DNA of 64,000 nucleotides. It comes from Halobacteriales archaeon QS_4_66_20. Its GTDB lineage: Archaea > Halobacteriota > Halobacteria > Halobacteriales > Haloarculaceae. Below, one piece after another: positions 33,816 through 41,639 of the stretch. The stretch's first letter is position 1; every line of letters starts with the position of its first letter. The position numbers and the translations under genes were made by a program. The stretch lies in contig PXRK01000067.1 in the NCBI GenBank assembly GCA_003021015.1, forward strand, positions 1-64,000, read 5' to 3'. Below the pieces are notes generated by a model. It did not search any database, was not told the DNA's origin, and was given only the letters and a program-made list of their open reading frames with translations.

Positions 33816-34664
33816 TCAGCATCCTGGCGGACTGAAAGGGCGAGGGGCGCTCGCGGAGCCCCGACGATGCAAGCACGCGACCGCAGGGAGCGCGCGCAGC
33901 GAGTCGCGGCCCGCGAGCGCGCCGAGGGCTTTCTTCGTCGCAGCAGCAGCAGTAACGCAAGCAATTCCTAGCGAACATACACCGCGAAAAACCACCGTTT
34001 CGATTTCTAGCTCAGTCCCAGTCGATCCAGTCCAGCTCCCAGCCGCGGCGCCGGCGGGCGTCGCGTTCGGCGAACTCCCGGTCCTCGCGGCGGGTGCGGT
34101 TGCGTTCGCGACCCGGACGATCGACTGTTCGTGGGCGCCCAGTGGCATCACGAGCCGGCCGTCGTCGGCAAGCTGGTCGACGAGCGCCCGCGGGGGGTTG
34201 ACCGCCGCGGCTTCCAGCAGGATCCGGTCGTAGGGGGCGTACTCGGGGAACCCGTTCGCGCCGTCGCGGCAGTCGACCAGCACCTCGGGGTAGCCAGCCT
34301 CGGCGAGGTTCTCGCGGGCCTCGTACACCAGCCGGCGCGTGATGTCGATCGCCTGGACGTTCCGGCTGCCGACGATCTCCGCGAGGACAGCCGCCGTGTA
34401 CCCGACGCCGGCGCCGACCACGAGCACGGAGTCGTCGGGGCCTGGATCAAGCGCTTCCAGCAGGCGGGCGGCGGTGCTGGGCGCGAGCACGCGCGTGCCG
34501 AACCGCTCGAAGGGCCGATCCGCGTACGCACCCCGCTCGTCTTCGAGGAAGACGTGCCGCGGCACCTCCCGCATTGCGACCGAGATGGCCTCGCTCTCGA
34601 CACACGCCTTGCTCTCGTGTTCGAGGCTGTCGACCATGTCGTCGCGCAGGACCGCAGTGTCCAT
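33816..34664 (-). CDS. pcm: Protein-L-isoaspartate O-methyltransferase, frame-damaged C-terminus
   Basis: A PIMT/Pcm-type SAM methyltransferase from the ATG at 34664. It has VPRHVFLEDERGAYADRPF, then the SAM motif I SVLVVGAGVGYTAAVLAEIV (about 79-98) and DGANGFPEYAPYDRILLEAAAV. After LGAHEQSIVRVA (about 182-193) the reading frame diverges from family expectation. The +1 frame reads ERNRTRREDREFAERD and then RRRRGWELDWIDWD, ending at 34012, which is the expected haloarchaeal C-terminus. The open frame instead runs on in Ala-rich nonsense to 33816. A deletion with frameshift between residue 193 and the tail is inferred; activity of the catalytic core is uncertain. Confidence 0.85.
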   Translation of the reverse strand: MDTAVLRDDMVDSLEHESKACVESEAISVAMREVPRHVFLEDERGAYADRPFERFGTRVLAPSTAARLLEALDPGPDDSVLVVGAGVGYTAAVLAEIVGSRNVQAIDITRRLVYEARENLAEAGYPEVLVDCRDGANGFPEYAPYDRILLEAAAVNPPRALVDQLADDGRLVMPLGAHEQSIVRVANATAPAARTGSSPNATPAGAAAGSWTGSTGTELEIETVVFRGVCSLGIACVTAAAATKKALGALAGRDSLRALPAVACLHRRGSASAPRPFSPPGC

Positions 34665-34686
34665 ACAAAATCGTCGTGCCGAACGG

Positions 34687-34695
34687 TAATAATCT
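34687..34695 (-). promoter_or_regulatory. Putative TATA box of the pcm gene
   Basis: GATTATTAC on the minus strand is centred about 27 nt from the ATG at 34664, suggesting that transcription of the damaged gene may continue. Confidence 0.4.
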
Positions 34696-34765
34696 CCTCG
34701 CTCGTCGTCCGGTGATTTGCTTTTTGAGACGTAACGATTTTGGACGCTCGTGGCGAATCTCGGGT

Positions 34766-34972
34766 ATGTACCGACGAACGCTCAGCGTGACCGGGATGGC
34801 GTGCAACGGCTGCGAGGAGAGCGTCAAGAACAGCCTGCTGGCGCTCGGTGACGTGAACAGCGTCGAGGCCGACCACGAGACCGACACCGTCGAAGTCGTC
34901 GCGGCCGAGGCCGTCTCCGACGACGAACTCGCCGACGCCGTCCGCGACGCCGGGTACGAGGTCGAGGCGTAG
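34766..34972 (+). CDS. Heavy-metal-associated (CopZ-like) metallochaperone
   Basis: A 68-residue HMA-domain protein with the metal site GMACNGCEESV (MxCxxC at about 10-15). It has the beta-alpha-beta pattern with VNSVEADHETDTVEV and ending AVRDAGYEVEA. It binds Cu(I) or a similar metal and usually serves a P1B ATPase. No P-type ATPase or copper regulator is in the neighbourhood. The start is the ATG at 34766. Confidence 0.93.
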   Translation: MYRRTLSVTGMACNGCEESVKNSLLALGDVNSVEADHETDTVEVVAAEAVSDDELADAVRDAGYEVEA

Positions 34973-34977
34973 GACCT

Positions 34978-35682
34978 GTGACAGGGGACCCTCCCGGGGC
35001 GGCGGTGTCGCGCGATAGCGACGCCACCTCCGATTCGACCCGCAACCGCGCCCTCCTCGCCGTCGCGGCCGGCTTCGCGCTCGCAGCCGCCGTTGCCCTC
35101 CTCGCGGGCGGCGTCGCCGGCAACGCGACCGCCGGCGACCAGCCGACGGTGATCTACACCCCGCAGGAGACCTACGAGGTGTCGGCGGGCGACACGCTCG
35201 AAGTCGACGTGTTCGTCGCCAGCGACGGCGGCGTCGGTGACGTCGGCGTCGAGTCGATGACAGTCGTCACCGAGTACGACGAGTCGGTGCTGACCGCGAC
35301 GGACGTCGAAGCCGGTACCTGGCTCGAGGGCGACGAGCCGACCACCGTCGAAACCGAGACCCGGACCGACGACGATGCAGGCGAGATCGTCGTCGAGCAG
35401 TGGCGCGACCCGCCCGCCGGCGGCACGGTCGGAGACGAGCGGTACGCGACGATCACCTTCGACGTCGCCGCCGACGCCCCGACGGGTAACACGACTATCC
35501 ACTTCGCGGACTCCGACGTACGGCTGACCGACGAGTACAGCATCCCGGTGTTCAGCAACAACGCCACGGTGTCGGTCCAGGACGGTGGCGAGAGTGGAGG
35601 GGTCCCCGCGACGGCTGCCGGCGCCGCGCTTGTCGGCGTCGTCGCCCTCCTGCTCGGTGCCGTCGCGATCCGGCGTCGGTGA
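34978..35682 (+). CDS. Cohesin-like surface protein with C-terminal membrane anchor
   Basis: A 234-residue protein starting at the GTG at 34978, five bases after the CopZ-like stop. It has an N-terminal membrane segment (about 23-47), then an extracellular beta-rich domain with TYEVSAGDTLEVDVFVAS, VVTEYDESVLTATDVEAG and ATITFDVAADAPTG (about 60-185). This is the cohesin-like/dockerin-partner fold pattern found in archaeal surface proteins. A C-terminal hydrophobic helix with RRR ends the chain. Function unknown; the coupling with a metallochaperone may be incidental. Confidence 0.8.
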   Translation: MTGDPPGAAVSRDSDATSDSTRNRALLAVAAGFALAAAVALLAGGVAGNATAGDQPTVIYTPQETYEVSAGDTLEVDVFVASDGGVGDVGVESMTVVTEYDESVLTATDVEAGTWLEGDEPTTVETETRTDDDAGEIVVEQWRDPPAGGTVGDERYATITFDVAADAPTGNTTIHFADSDVRLTDEYSIPVFSNNATVSVQDGGESGGVPATAAGAALVGVVALLLGAVAIRRR

Positions 35683-35740
35683 CGATGGAGGTCAGGCGTC
35701 GATTCACGTCGGCGATCCCAGCGACGACGAACTCTACACC

Positions 35741-35776
35741 CGGACGTGACTCTGTGACACGTCAGGGCACGATTTT
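35741..35776. repeat. Type D MITE end fragment
   Basis: TACACCCGGACGTGACTCTG then TGACACGTCAGGGCACGAT matches the right end of the element at 10050-10164, read in reverse. No second end is found before the downstream gene. Confidence 0.6.
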
Positions 35777-35784
35777 GCTGCCGG

Positions 35785-36741
35785 CTAACGACGCAGTTTA
35801 GACAACAGACTCCGGACGTGCTGCTGTAGCTGCCGACGCCCCCGTTTCGACTGCAGATGGCGCCGGATCCGGTCGGCCGACTGGAAGAGCCACAGCAGCT
35901 TGTAGGCGCTCGCCAGCCGCTCGTAGTCCGCCGGGACCGACCGGTGCTGTCGGTACCCCTCCCGCAGCGCAGCCCGGAGGTCGCGGCGCTCCGCCGATGG
36001 AAACCGGAACCAGTCGATAAAGCGCATCTCGGCCCGCGCCAGCGCGTACCCCGCGGTCGTGACGTGGGCGTTGCCCCAGTCCAGGACGGCGGTGATCGCG
36101 CCGTCTTCGAACAGGAGGTTCCCCGGGAACAGGTCGCCGTGGGTGAGCACCGGCTGGCGGTCAGCCCCAGCCGAGTCGAGGCTGCGCCCAGCCAGCTGGC
36201 GAGCAAGCTCGGGGGCGTTCAGCCCTGCGTGATCGCAGATCCGGAGGGTACTGCCGGTCCGGCCGAGGCCACCCGTCCGCTCGAACTGGTGGGCTGCGTG
36301 CAGGCGAGCGAGAAACGCCCCCGTATCGTGGACGATCCCTCGCCGAACGTCCGCGTCGAGGGCGTCGAACGGCGTCGGCGGGGCGCCGTCGCGGAACTCG
36401 TAGAGTCCCCAGTAGTCGCTGGCGGGGCGGGAAGCGTCGCTGTCTGCTGATTCGCTGTCATTTGCTCGACGGAGCATTCCGGAGGCCAGCACTGCCGGAG
36501 CGGGCAGGTCCATCGTCGCGGTTACCAGCCGGAGCACCAGCGGTTCGATCACGTCGCCGGTCCGGACGCTCGGCCCGCCGAGCTTGCAGACAGCCCGCGC
36601 GGGGTCGCCGTCGAGGCCGAGCAAGTACGTCTCGGCCATACGCCCGCTCGCCGCACGCTCCCAGGAGCCGACGCCACAGCCCAGCGCCGCCTCGACGATC
36701 CGTGCGACGCGCTGTGGGATGGCCGGCGACGGTGACGACAT
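35785..36741 (-). CDS. Phosphotransferase (APH/choline kinase-like) family protein
   Basis: A protein of 318 residues from the ATG at 36741. Kinase-like fold: the catalytic Brenner motif LTHGDLFPGNLLFEDGAITAVLDWGN (about 209-234), with HGDxxxxN and the Mg-binding Asp of LDW. ETYLLGLDGDPARAVCKLGG is a Lys-containing N-lobe strand. It phosphorylates a small hydroxyl or amine substrate; drug resistance is not implied. It is divergent from the envelope cluster (36869 onward) and could act on a sugar or lipid intermediate. Confidence 0.88.
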   Translation of the reverse strand: MSSPSPAIPQRVARIVEAALGCGVGSWERAASGRMAETYLLGLDGDPARAVCKLGGPSVRTGDVIEPLVLRLVTATMDLPAPAVLASGMLRRANDSESADSDASRPASDYWGLYEFRDGAPPTPFDALDADVRRGIVHDTGAFLARLHAAHQFERTGGLGRTGSTLRICDHAGLNAPELARQLAGRSLDSAGADRQPVLTHGDLFPGNLLFEDGAITAVLDWGNAHVTTAGYALARAEMRFIDWFRFPSAERRDLRAALREGYRQHRSVPADYERLASAYKLLWLFQSADRIRRHLQSKRGRRQLQQHVRSLLSKLRR

Positions 36742-36868
36742 CGGCCGAACGCTCGGCCGTCTGCTACCTAACGGTGTCGGTCCTGGCCGGCGCGTCACGT
36801 CCGGAAACCCATCGTAGAAGCTAAACGGGCTGCTCGCAAAAGGGCTGCAACAACGACGAAGCTCAGCC

Positions 36869-37900
36869 ATGTTGCAAAAGAAGCAGATCGCGATGGGCGT
36901 GCTGCTGTGGGTGCTCGTCTTCGGCGCGTTCGTGACGCTCGCTGGCATCGGGGACTTCGTCGACCGACTCTCGCAGATCACGCCGACCGAGCTGGCGCTG
37001 ATCCTGTTCGCCGTCAGCGTGGGCGTCGTCTCGATGGGGAGCGCGCTGTACGTCATCGGCCGGAGCGTGGGGCTCGGGCTGGGACTGATCGAGTCCATCT
37101 TTCTCAACACGAGCGTCAGCCTCGCGCACAACCTCACGCCGTTCGGCCAGGCCGGCGGCGCACCGATCGGCGCGGCAATCCTCTCCCAGCGTTCGGAGGG
37201 CCACTACGAGGAGTGTCTGGCCGTGCTCTCGGCGAAGGACGCAGTCAGCTTCGTCCCCGCGATCCTGGTGTTTTTTTTCGGCGGGCTGTACATCCTGCTG
37301 TTCGAGCAGTCCGTGCCGGACGCCCTCCGGCCGCTCTTCGGCGCCTTCAGCCTGTTCGTCGTCGTGATCGTGGGGAGCGCGGTCGCCATCTACCGCTACC
37401 CCGACGCCATGCGCCGGCTGCTCGGGCGCCTCGTCGGTGCCGTGAACCGCGCCGCTGCGCGGCTCCCGTTGCTGCCGAGTCTCGAGGAGGAGGAACTGGA
37501 GGAACGCCTCGCCAACTTCACGTCGTCGTTCGGCGAACTCGCCGCCGATCGGCAGACGATCGTGATCGCGAGCGCGCTGGCGACGTCCGCGTTCGTCGCG
37601 CAGGGCAGCCTCCTGTGGCTCACGCTCGCCGCCGTCGGGATCGACATCTCGGTCGCGCTCGCGATCTTCACCGTCCAGGTGTCGTTGCTCGCCGCCGCGC
37701 TGCCGTTGCCCGGCGGTAGCGGTGGCGTCGAGGGCACGCAGGTGCTGATGCTCGTGACGATCACGGGTGCCGCCTCCGCGCCGACGATCACCGCGGTCGT
37801 GCTGAGCCGCGGGCTCGTCTTCTGGACGCCGATCGTGCTCGGCTCGATCACGCTACTCGTCCTCGGCGTGGATACCGTCGCCGAGGAGGAGATCGTGTAG
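36869..37900 (+). CDS. Lysylphosphatidylglycerol-synthase-type transmembrane protein (UPF0104/AglD-like)
   Basis: A 343-residue membrane protein with about eight hydrophobic segments. It has the family pattern LNTSVSLAHNLTPFGQAGGAPIGAAIL (about 77-104) and LPLPGGSGGVEGTQVLML (about 277-294), characteristic of the LPG_synthase_TM (UPF0104) domain. In haloarchaea, proteins of this type are fused to or near glycosyltransferases such as AglD and are thought to help lipid-linked sugar handling. First gene of an apparent plus-strand cluster with a phosphatase-superfamily gene and a GT4 glycosyltransferase. Confidence 0.9.
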   Translation: MLQKKQIAMGVLLWVLVFGAFVTLAGIGDFVDRLSQITPTELALILFAVSVGVVSMGSALYVIGRSVGLGLGLIESIFLNTSVSLAHNLTPFGQAGGAPIGAAILSQRSEGHYEECLAVLSAKDAVSFVPAILVFFFGGLYILLFEQSVPDALRPLFGAFSLFVVVIVGSAVAIYRYPDAMRRLLGRLVGAVNRAAARLPLLPSLEEEELEERLANFTSSFGELAADRQTIVIASALATSAFVAQGSLLWLTLAAVGIDISVALAIFTVQVSLLAAALPLPGGSGGVEGTQVLMLVTITGAASAPTITAVVLSRGLVFWTPIVLGSITLLVLGVDTVAEEEIV

Positions 37901-37996
37901 GGTGGCACCGAGCGCGGAGCCAACACCGGCGGCACCGTCCGCCTCCCCCAAAGAAGATCGACACGAATATTGGCCGAGGGGCGAAACGGGGGGACG

Positions 37997-38851
37997 ATGA
38001 AAGACCAGCGGTTCGTCGCATCGGAGTGGGACTACTGTCTCGTGCTCGATTCGTGCCGGTACGACGTGTTCAGCGAGGTGTACGACGAGTACCTCGACGG
38101 CACCCTGGAGAAGCGCCGGTCGCCGGCCTCCTCGACGCCGGAGTGGGCCCACCGGACGCTCCGGGGCGACCTCGACTGGGCGTACTTCTCGGGCAACCCC
38201 TTCATCAACGGGCTGGGCATCCCGCTGAACGAGCTGAAGTGGGGGGCAAGCTGCGACTACGACTGGGTCGCCGACGAGCACCTCGCGGAGGTGTTCGACG
38301 TCTGGCAGGAGGGCTGGGACGACGACCTGGGGACGGTGCCACCCGACAGCATGACCGAGGCGTTCCACGACCACCGCGACGCCGTCGAGCGCCGCGAGCG
38401 GACCGTCCTCCACTACATGCAGCCTCACGCGCCGTACCTCGGGCGCGGGGAGGGGGGGAAGCTGACGACGATCCGCGAGGGGATCAAACAGCAGGGCGAG
38501 GCCGACGAGGAGGACGGCGGCGTCCTCTCGGCGGTCGGGGACAGAGTCCGGCCGACGGTCGAGTCCGTCCTCGAGGGGAGTTCGCTCGCCATGAAGGCGG
38601 GGCTGATGCTCGAACTCGACACCGCAGAGATTCTCAGCGACGGCACCCGGCAGACCGCAATGGCGTACCACGAAGAGAACCTCCGGATCGCCCTGGAGAG
38701 CGTCGTGGACCTGCTGGCGGAGTTAGACGGGACGGTCGTCGTCACCGCCGACCACGGCGAGGCGTTCGGCGAGCAGGGCGTCTGGGAGCACCACATCGAG
38801 ACCCACATCCCGCCGCTGGTCGAGGTGCCCTGGCTCGAGGTTTCGGGGTGA
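37997..38851 (+). CDS. Alkaline phosphatase/sulfatase superfamily protein
   Basis: A protein of 284 residues from the ATG at 37997. It has the metal and nucleophile region YCLVLDSCRYDVF (about 13-25), LHYMQPHAPYLGRG and VVVTADHGEAFGEQG (about 250-264), the usual C-terminal HGE metal ligands. It lacks a signal peptide, so it may act in the cytoplasm on lipid- or glycan-linked phosphate or sulfate. This short form is often encoded beside glycosyltransferases. It lies 96 bp after the UPF0104 gene and before a repeat-encoding small ORF and the glycosyltransferase. Confidence 0.85.
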   Translation: MKDQRFVASEWDYCLVLDSCRYDVFSEVYDEYLDGTLEKRRSPASSTPEWAHRTLRGDLDWAYFSGNPFINGLGIPLNELKWGASCDYDWVADEHLAEVFDVWQEGWDDDLGTVPPDSMTEAFHDHRDAVERRERTVLHYMQPHAPYLGRGEGGKLTTIREGIKQQGEADEEDGGVLSAVGDRVRPTVESVLEGSSLAMKAGLMLELDTAEILSDGTRQTAMAYHEENLRIALESVVDLLAELDGTVVVTADHGEAFGEQGVWEHHIETHIPPLVEVPWLEVSG

Positions 38852-38891
38852 GCGCGGCTGTGAGCCGGTCCCACGCTGGTACAGAAAGGGA

Positions 38892-38901
38892 ATATTTATT
38901 A
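38892..38901 (+). promoter_or_regulatory. Putative TATA box of the 38919 ORF and glycosyltransferase
   Basis: ATATTTATTA, preceded by purine-rich GAAAGGG, is centred about 23-27 nt before the ATG at 38919. It would serve a leaderless transcript of the small ORF and the coupled glycosyltransferase. Confidence 0.45.
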
Positions 38902-38918
38902 TCGCCGGTGGAAACGAA

Positions 38919-39188
38919 ATGCTATACTTGACACGTGTTGCCGGTTCCGCCCGCGCAGTCCAGCGCAGTGGCGCCACCCGTGTGTCCACTGACAGCACTC
39001 GTGTGTCCACCGGCGGCACTCGTGTGTCCACTGGCGGCACCCGTGTTTCCGGTGGCGGCACCCGTGTGTCCCGCCGACGCCGACGTCGTCCGCTCGACAA
39101 CCAACCGTTCGACCGACGTTCGTTCGATCGACGCATGGCTGACAGATCCGCACCGCGGTTCGAGCCTCGGGAGGGAGGAGCCGCATGA
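38919..39188 (+). CDS. Small basic ORF with TRVSTGG heptad repeats
   Basis: An open frame of 89 codons whose middle (about residues 20-53) is a run of five TRVS-type heptads (TRVSTDS, TRVSTGG, TRVSTGG, TRVSGGG, TRVSRRR) followed by Arg-rich sequence. Its TGA overlaps the glycosyltransferase ATG (ATGA at 39185-39188), and a TATA-like box fits a leaderless start. Against it: very basic composition is unusual for a haloarchaeal protein, and no homology is recognised. It could instead be a 5' leader containing repeats. Coding status is uncertain. Confidence 0.35.
   Translation: MLYLTRVAGSARAVQRSGATRVSTDSTRVSTGGTRVSTGGTRVSGGGTRVSRRRRRRPLDNQPFDRRSFDRRMADRSAPRFEPREGGAA
38976..39071 (+). repeat. 21-bp tandem direct repeat
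   Basis: Copies of CGTGTGTCCACTGGCGGCAC start at 38979, 39000, 39021, 39042 and 39063, with a period of 21 bp. Being a multiple of three, the repeat keeps a single frame and encodes the TRVSTGG heptads. Confidence 0.9.
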
Positions 39189-40246
39189 ACATCGGGTTCT
39201 TTACGGACAGCTACTTCCCGGAGATCGACGGCGTAGCGTACACGATTAAGCTCTGGCGCGACCGCCTGGAGGCGGCCGGCCACAACGTCTGGACGGTGTA
39301 CCCCGACGGCGACTACGAGCCGGACGACCGGGAACTCCCGATCAGGTCGCTGCCGAACCCCTTTTACCGGGGGTACCGGATCGGGCTGTTCCGCCGGATT
39401 TCGACGCTGCCCGAGTTCGACGTCGTCCACTGCCACGGGCCGGGGCCGGTCGGCCTGCTCGGCCTCTACTACGCCCGCAAGTATGCCGTCCCGCGGGTGT
39501 ACACCCACCACACGCCGATCGAGGAGTACTTCCACCAGAGCCTGAAGTCCCAGCGGCTCGCGGACGTGCTCGGCGGCATCTACGTCCCGCTGGAGACGAA
39601 CCTGCTGGAACACTTCGACGCGGTGACGGCCTCGACTATGCGGATCAACCGCGATGTCGACTGCATCGAACTCCCGGTCGGCATCGACATGGAGTTTTTC
39701 ACGCCGCGCCAGATGCCAGTGGCCGACGGCCAGCCGCTGATCGGGTACAGCGGGCGCCTGAGCCTGGAGAAAAACGTCGGCGAGATCCTCCGGGTCGCCC
39801 GCGAGCTGTCGGCCTGCCAGTTTCTCGTCGTCGGGGAGGGGCCCCACCGCCCTGACCTGGTGGCGGGCGCCCCGTCTAACGTCACCTTCCGGACGTTCCT
39901 CTCGCGCGAGGAACTCCCCCGCTTTTACTCGGCGATCGACGCGTTCGTCACCGCCTCGACGGCCGACACGCTGGGGCTGGCGACGCTGGAGGCCAACGCC
40001 TGCGGGACGCCCGTCGCGGCCGCGGACGTGGACCCGTTCACGGAGACCATCGGCCCGAAGAACGGCGCCCGCTTCAACTACGGCGACCTGGACGAGATGG
40101 CGACTGCTGTCGAGCGGTGTCTCGACGAGTCCTGGCAGCCCCGCGAGGCCGTCGAACAGTACTCCGTCGAGCGAACGATCCAGGAACTCGAACGGCTCTA
40201 CTACAGCGTGAATCAGCGGACGGCCCCGCGAGTCGCTGCCGACTGA
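39185..40246 (+). CDS. GT4-family glycosyltransferase
   Basis: A 353-residue GT-B fold transferase. The N-terminus IGFFTDSYFPEIDGVAYTIKLW and the catalytic-site His region HCHGPGPVGLLGLYYARKYAVPRVYTHHTP (about 79-108) are followed by the UDP-binding E-x7-E region TASTADTLGLATLEANACGTPVAA (about 258-281). Close in pattern to glycolipid or sulfoquinovosyl-type transferases. Probably adds a sugar to a membrane lipid or dolichol carrier, as suggested by the UPF0104 gene upstream; this is inference. Its TGA stop at 40244-40246 is the flank of a MITE remnant. Confidence 0.92.
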   Translation: MNIGFFTDSYFPEIDGVAYTIKLWRDRLEAAGHNVWTVYPDGDYEPDDRELPIRSLPNPFYRGYRIGLFRRISTLPEFDVVHCHGPGPVGLLGLYYARKYAVPRVYTHHTPIEEYFHQSLKSQRLADVLGGIYVPLETNLLEHFDAVTASTMRINRDVDCIELPVGIDMEFFTPRQMPVADGQPLIGYSGRLSLEKNVGEILRVARELSACQFLVVGEGPHRPDLVAGAPSNVTFRTFLSREELPRFYSAIDAFVTASTADTLGLATLEANACGTPVAAADVDPFTETIGPKNGARFNYGDLDEMATAVERCLDESWQPREAVEQYSVERTIQELERLYYSVNQRTAPRVAAD

Positions 40247-40335
40247 TACTGATTTTGTGATTATTTTCCGCACCACATCGAAATATACACCCGGGCGTGA
40301 TGTGTACTCATCTCGACACAGATCGGGACACCACT
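40247..40335. repeat. Chimeric MITE remnant (types A and D)
   Basis: TACTGATTTTGTGATTATTTTC (type A left end) runs into AATATACACCCGGGCGTGA, then CATCTCGACACAGATCGGGAC (type D). It follows directly on the glycosyltransferase stop. Confidence 0.65.
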
Positions 40336-40343
40336 GTTTATCC
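40336..40343 (+). promoter_or_regulatory. Putative TATA box of the amphi-Trp gene
   Basis: GTTTATCC is centred 27 nt before the ATG at 40367, so that transcript should be leaderless. It abuts the MITE remnant. Confidence 0.45.
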
Positions 40344-40366
40344 CTGGGCATCTCCTACCCGCAGGT

Positions 40367-40654
40367 ATGCCAGAGGAACTGCTGTTCGAATCCGAGAGCG
40401 ACCAGAGCAGGGAGCAGATCGCGTCGTTTCTGCGGACCGTCGCGGACAACCTCGACGCGGGGGAGTCGATCACCCTCTCGGCCGGCGGCGACTCCGTGAC
40501 CATGGCGCCGCCAGCCCACCCGACGTTCGAGGTGAAAGCCGAGCGGGAGGGCCCGACCGACGGCCCTACGGAGCTGAGCGTCGAGTTCGAACTGGAGTGG
40601 GACGAGCACGCCGCCGACGAGGGCGGGTCGGGCGGCCAGCTCCAGATCGAGTGA
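40367..40654 (+). CDS. Amphi-Trp domain protein
   Basis: A 95-residue protein with the amphi-Trp domain pattern: EELLFESESDQSREQIASFLRTVADNLDAGESITL (about 3-37) and VEFELEWDE (about 72-80). The family is small, widespread in archaea and bacteria, and has no assigned function; it is named for an amphipathic strand and Trp. An alpha/beta hydrolase gene follows after 20 bases. Confidence 0.9.
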   Translation: MPEELLFESESDQSREQIASFLRTVADNLDAGESITLSAGGDSVTMAPPAHPTFEVKAEREGPTDGPTELSVEFELEWDEHAADEGGSGGQLQIE

Positions 40655-40673
40655 GCCGAGTGAGTCCCGACGC

Positions 40674-41576
40674 GTGATAGACGACAGTTTCAGCGGAGCT
40701 GACGCAGCGGAACCGCCAGCCGGCGGGCCGTTCGTGGAGCTGTACGACCGCGCGGTCGAGTCGCTATTGGACGTCGACGTGAGCGACGCCTGGGTCGACA
40801 CCGGTGCAGGCCGGACCCACCTGCTGACGGCCGGCGATCCGGACGCGCGACCGGTGGTGCTGTTCCAGGGGAGCACGCTCACGAACCCGGTGACGCTGTC
40901 TTGGATCCAGGCGCTCGCCGACGAGTACTGCCTCCTCGCGCCGGACACGCCGGGCCAGCCCGGCAAGAGCGCCGCCGACCCGCCGGCCGAGTACGCCGCG
41001 TGGGTGCTCGACGTGCTGGACGGCCTCGACCTCGACCGGCCAGCGACGGTCGGGATCTCTCATGGCGGCGGCCTCGTGCTGGAGGCGGCCGTCCGTGCGC
41101 CCGACCGGATCGGCCCGGCGGCGCTGGTCGTCCCCTCGGGGTTCGGGACGCCGCTGTCGCCGACCCTCGCGCGAGTGGTCGACCCGTCGCTGGGCTACCG
41201 GCTGTTCGGCGGGCGCGCGATGCTGACCGGGGCACTCGCGCCGCTTTTCACCCAGTCGGTCCGGAACGTCGACCCCGTCGTCGTCGACACCATCGGGAAG
41301 GCGCTCCGGGCGGGCGCGCTGCCGGCGGAGTTCCCCGGCCCGGACGGCCGGGACGCTCTCGCCGACTTCGATGCGCCAGCGCTGGTGATCACCGGCGAGC
41401 GCGACCCCGTGTTCCCTGGCAGACGGACCTGCCGGCGGGCGCGGCGGGACCTCCCCTCGCTGACGGACGCAGTGACGCTTCCCGGCGAGCGCCACTACCT
41501 CTCGCCGGCCGGCCAGGACCGGACGACCGAGCGGATCCGGTCGTTCCTGGCCGACCACGGCGCCGACGCGACCTGA
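40674..41576 (+). CDS. Alpha/beta hydrolase
   Basis: A 300-residue hydrolase that starts with GTG at 40674. The nucleophile elbow is VGISHGGGL (Ser near residue 126), the oxyanion part is FQGSTLTNPVTLSW, and the late catalytic Asp and His lie in ITGERDPVFPG and LPGERHYLSP. It hydrolyses an ester or similar bond; substrate unknown. It is 19 bp after the amphi-Trp gene, so the two may be co-transcribed. Confidence 0.88.
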   Translation: MIDDSFSGADAAEPPAGGPFVELYDRAVESLLDVDVSDAWVDTGAGRTHLLTAGDPDARPVVLFQGSTLTNPVTLSWIQALADEYCLLAPDTPGQPGKSAADPPAEYAAWVLDVLDGLDLDRPATVGISHGGGLVLEAAVRAPDRIGPAALVVPSGFGTPLSPTLARVVDPSLGYRLFGGRAMLTGALAPLFTQSVRNVDPVVVDTIGKALRAGALPAEFPGPDGRDALADFDAPALVITGERDPVFPGRRTCRRARRDLPSLTDAVTLPGERHYLSPAGQDRTTERIRSFLADHGADAT

Positions 41577-41639
41577 TAGACCGCCGGCGACAGCCCCCGA
41601 AGCGACGGGGTTTTGCCTGCGACCCGCGTCGATTCGGAC

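Noticed and set aside
38976-39071. CRISPR or repeat-based regulatory array
   Set aside because: 21-bp units are contiguous with no spacers and keep a coding frame.
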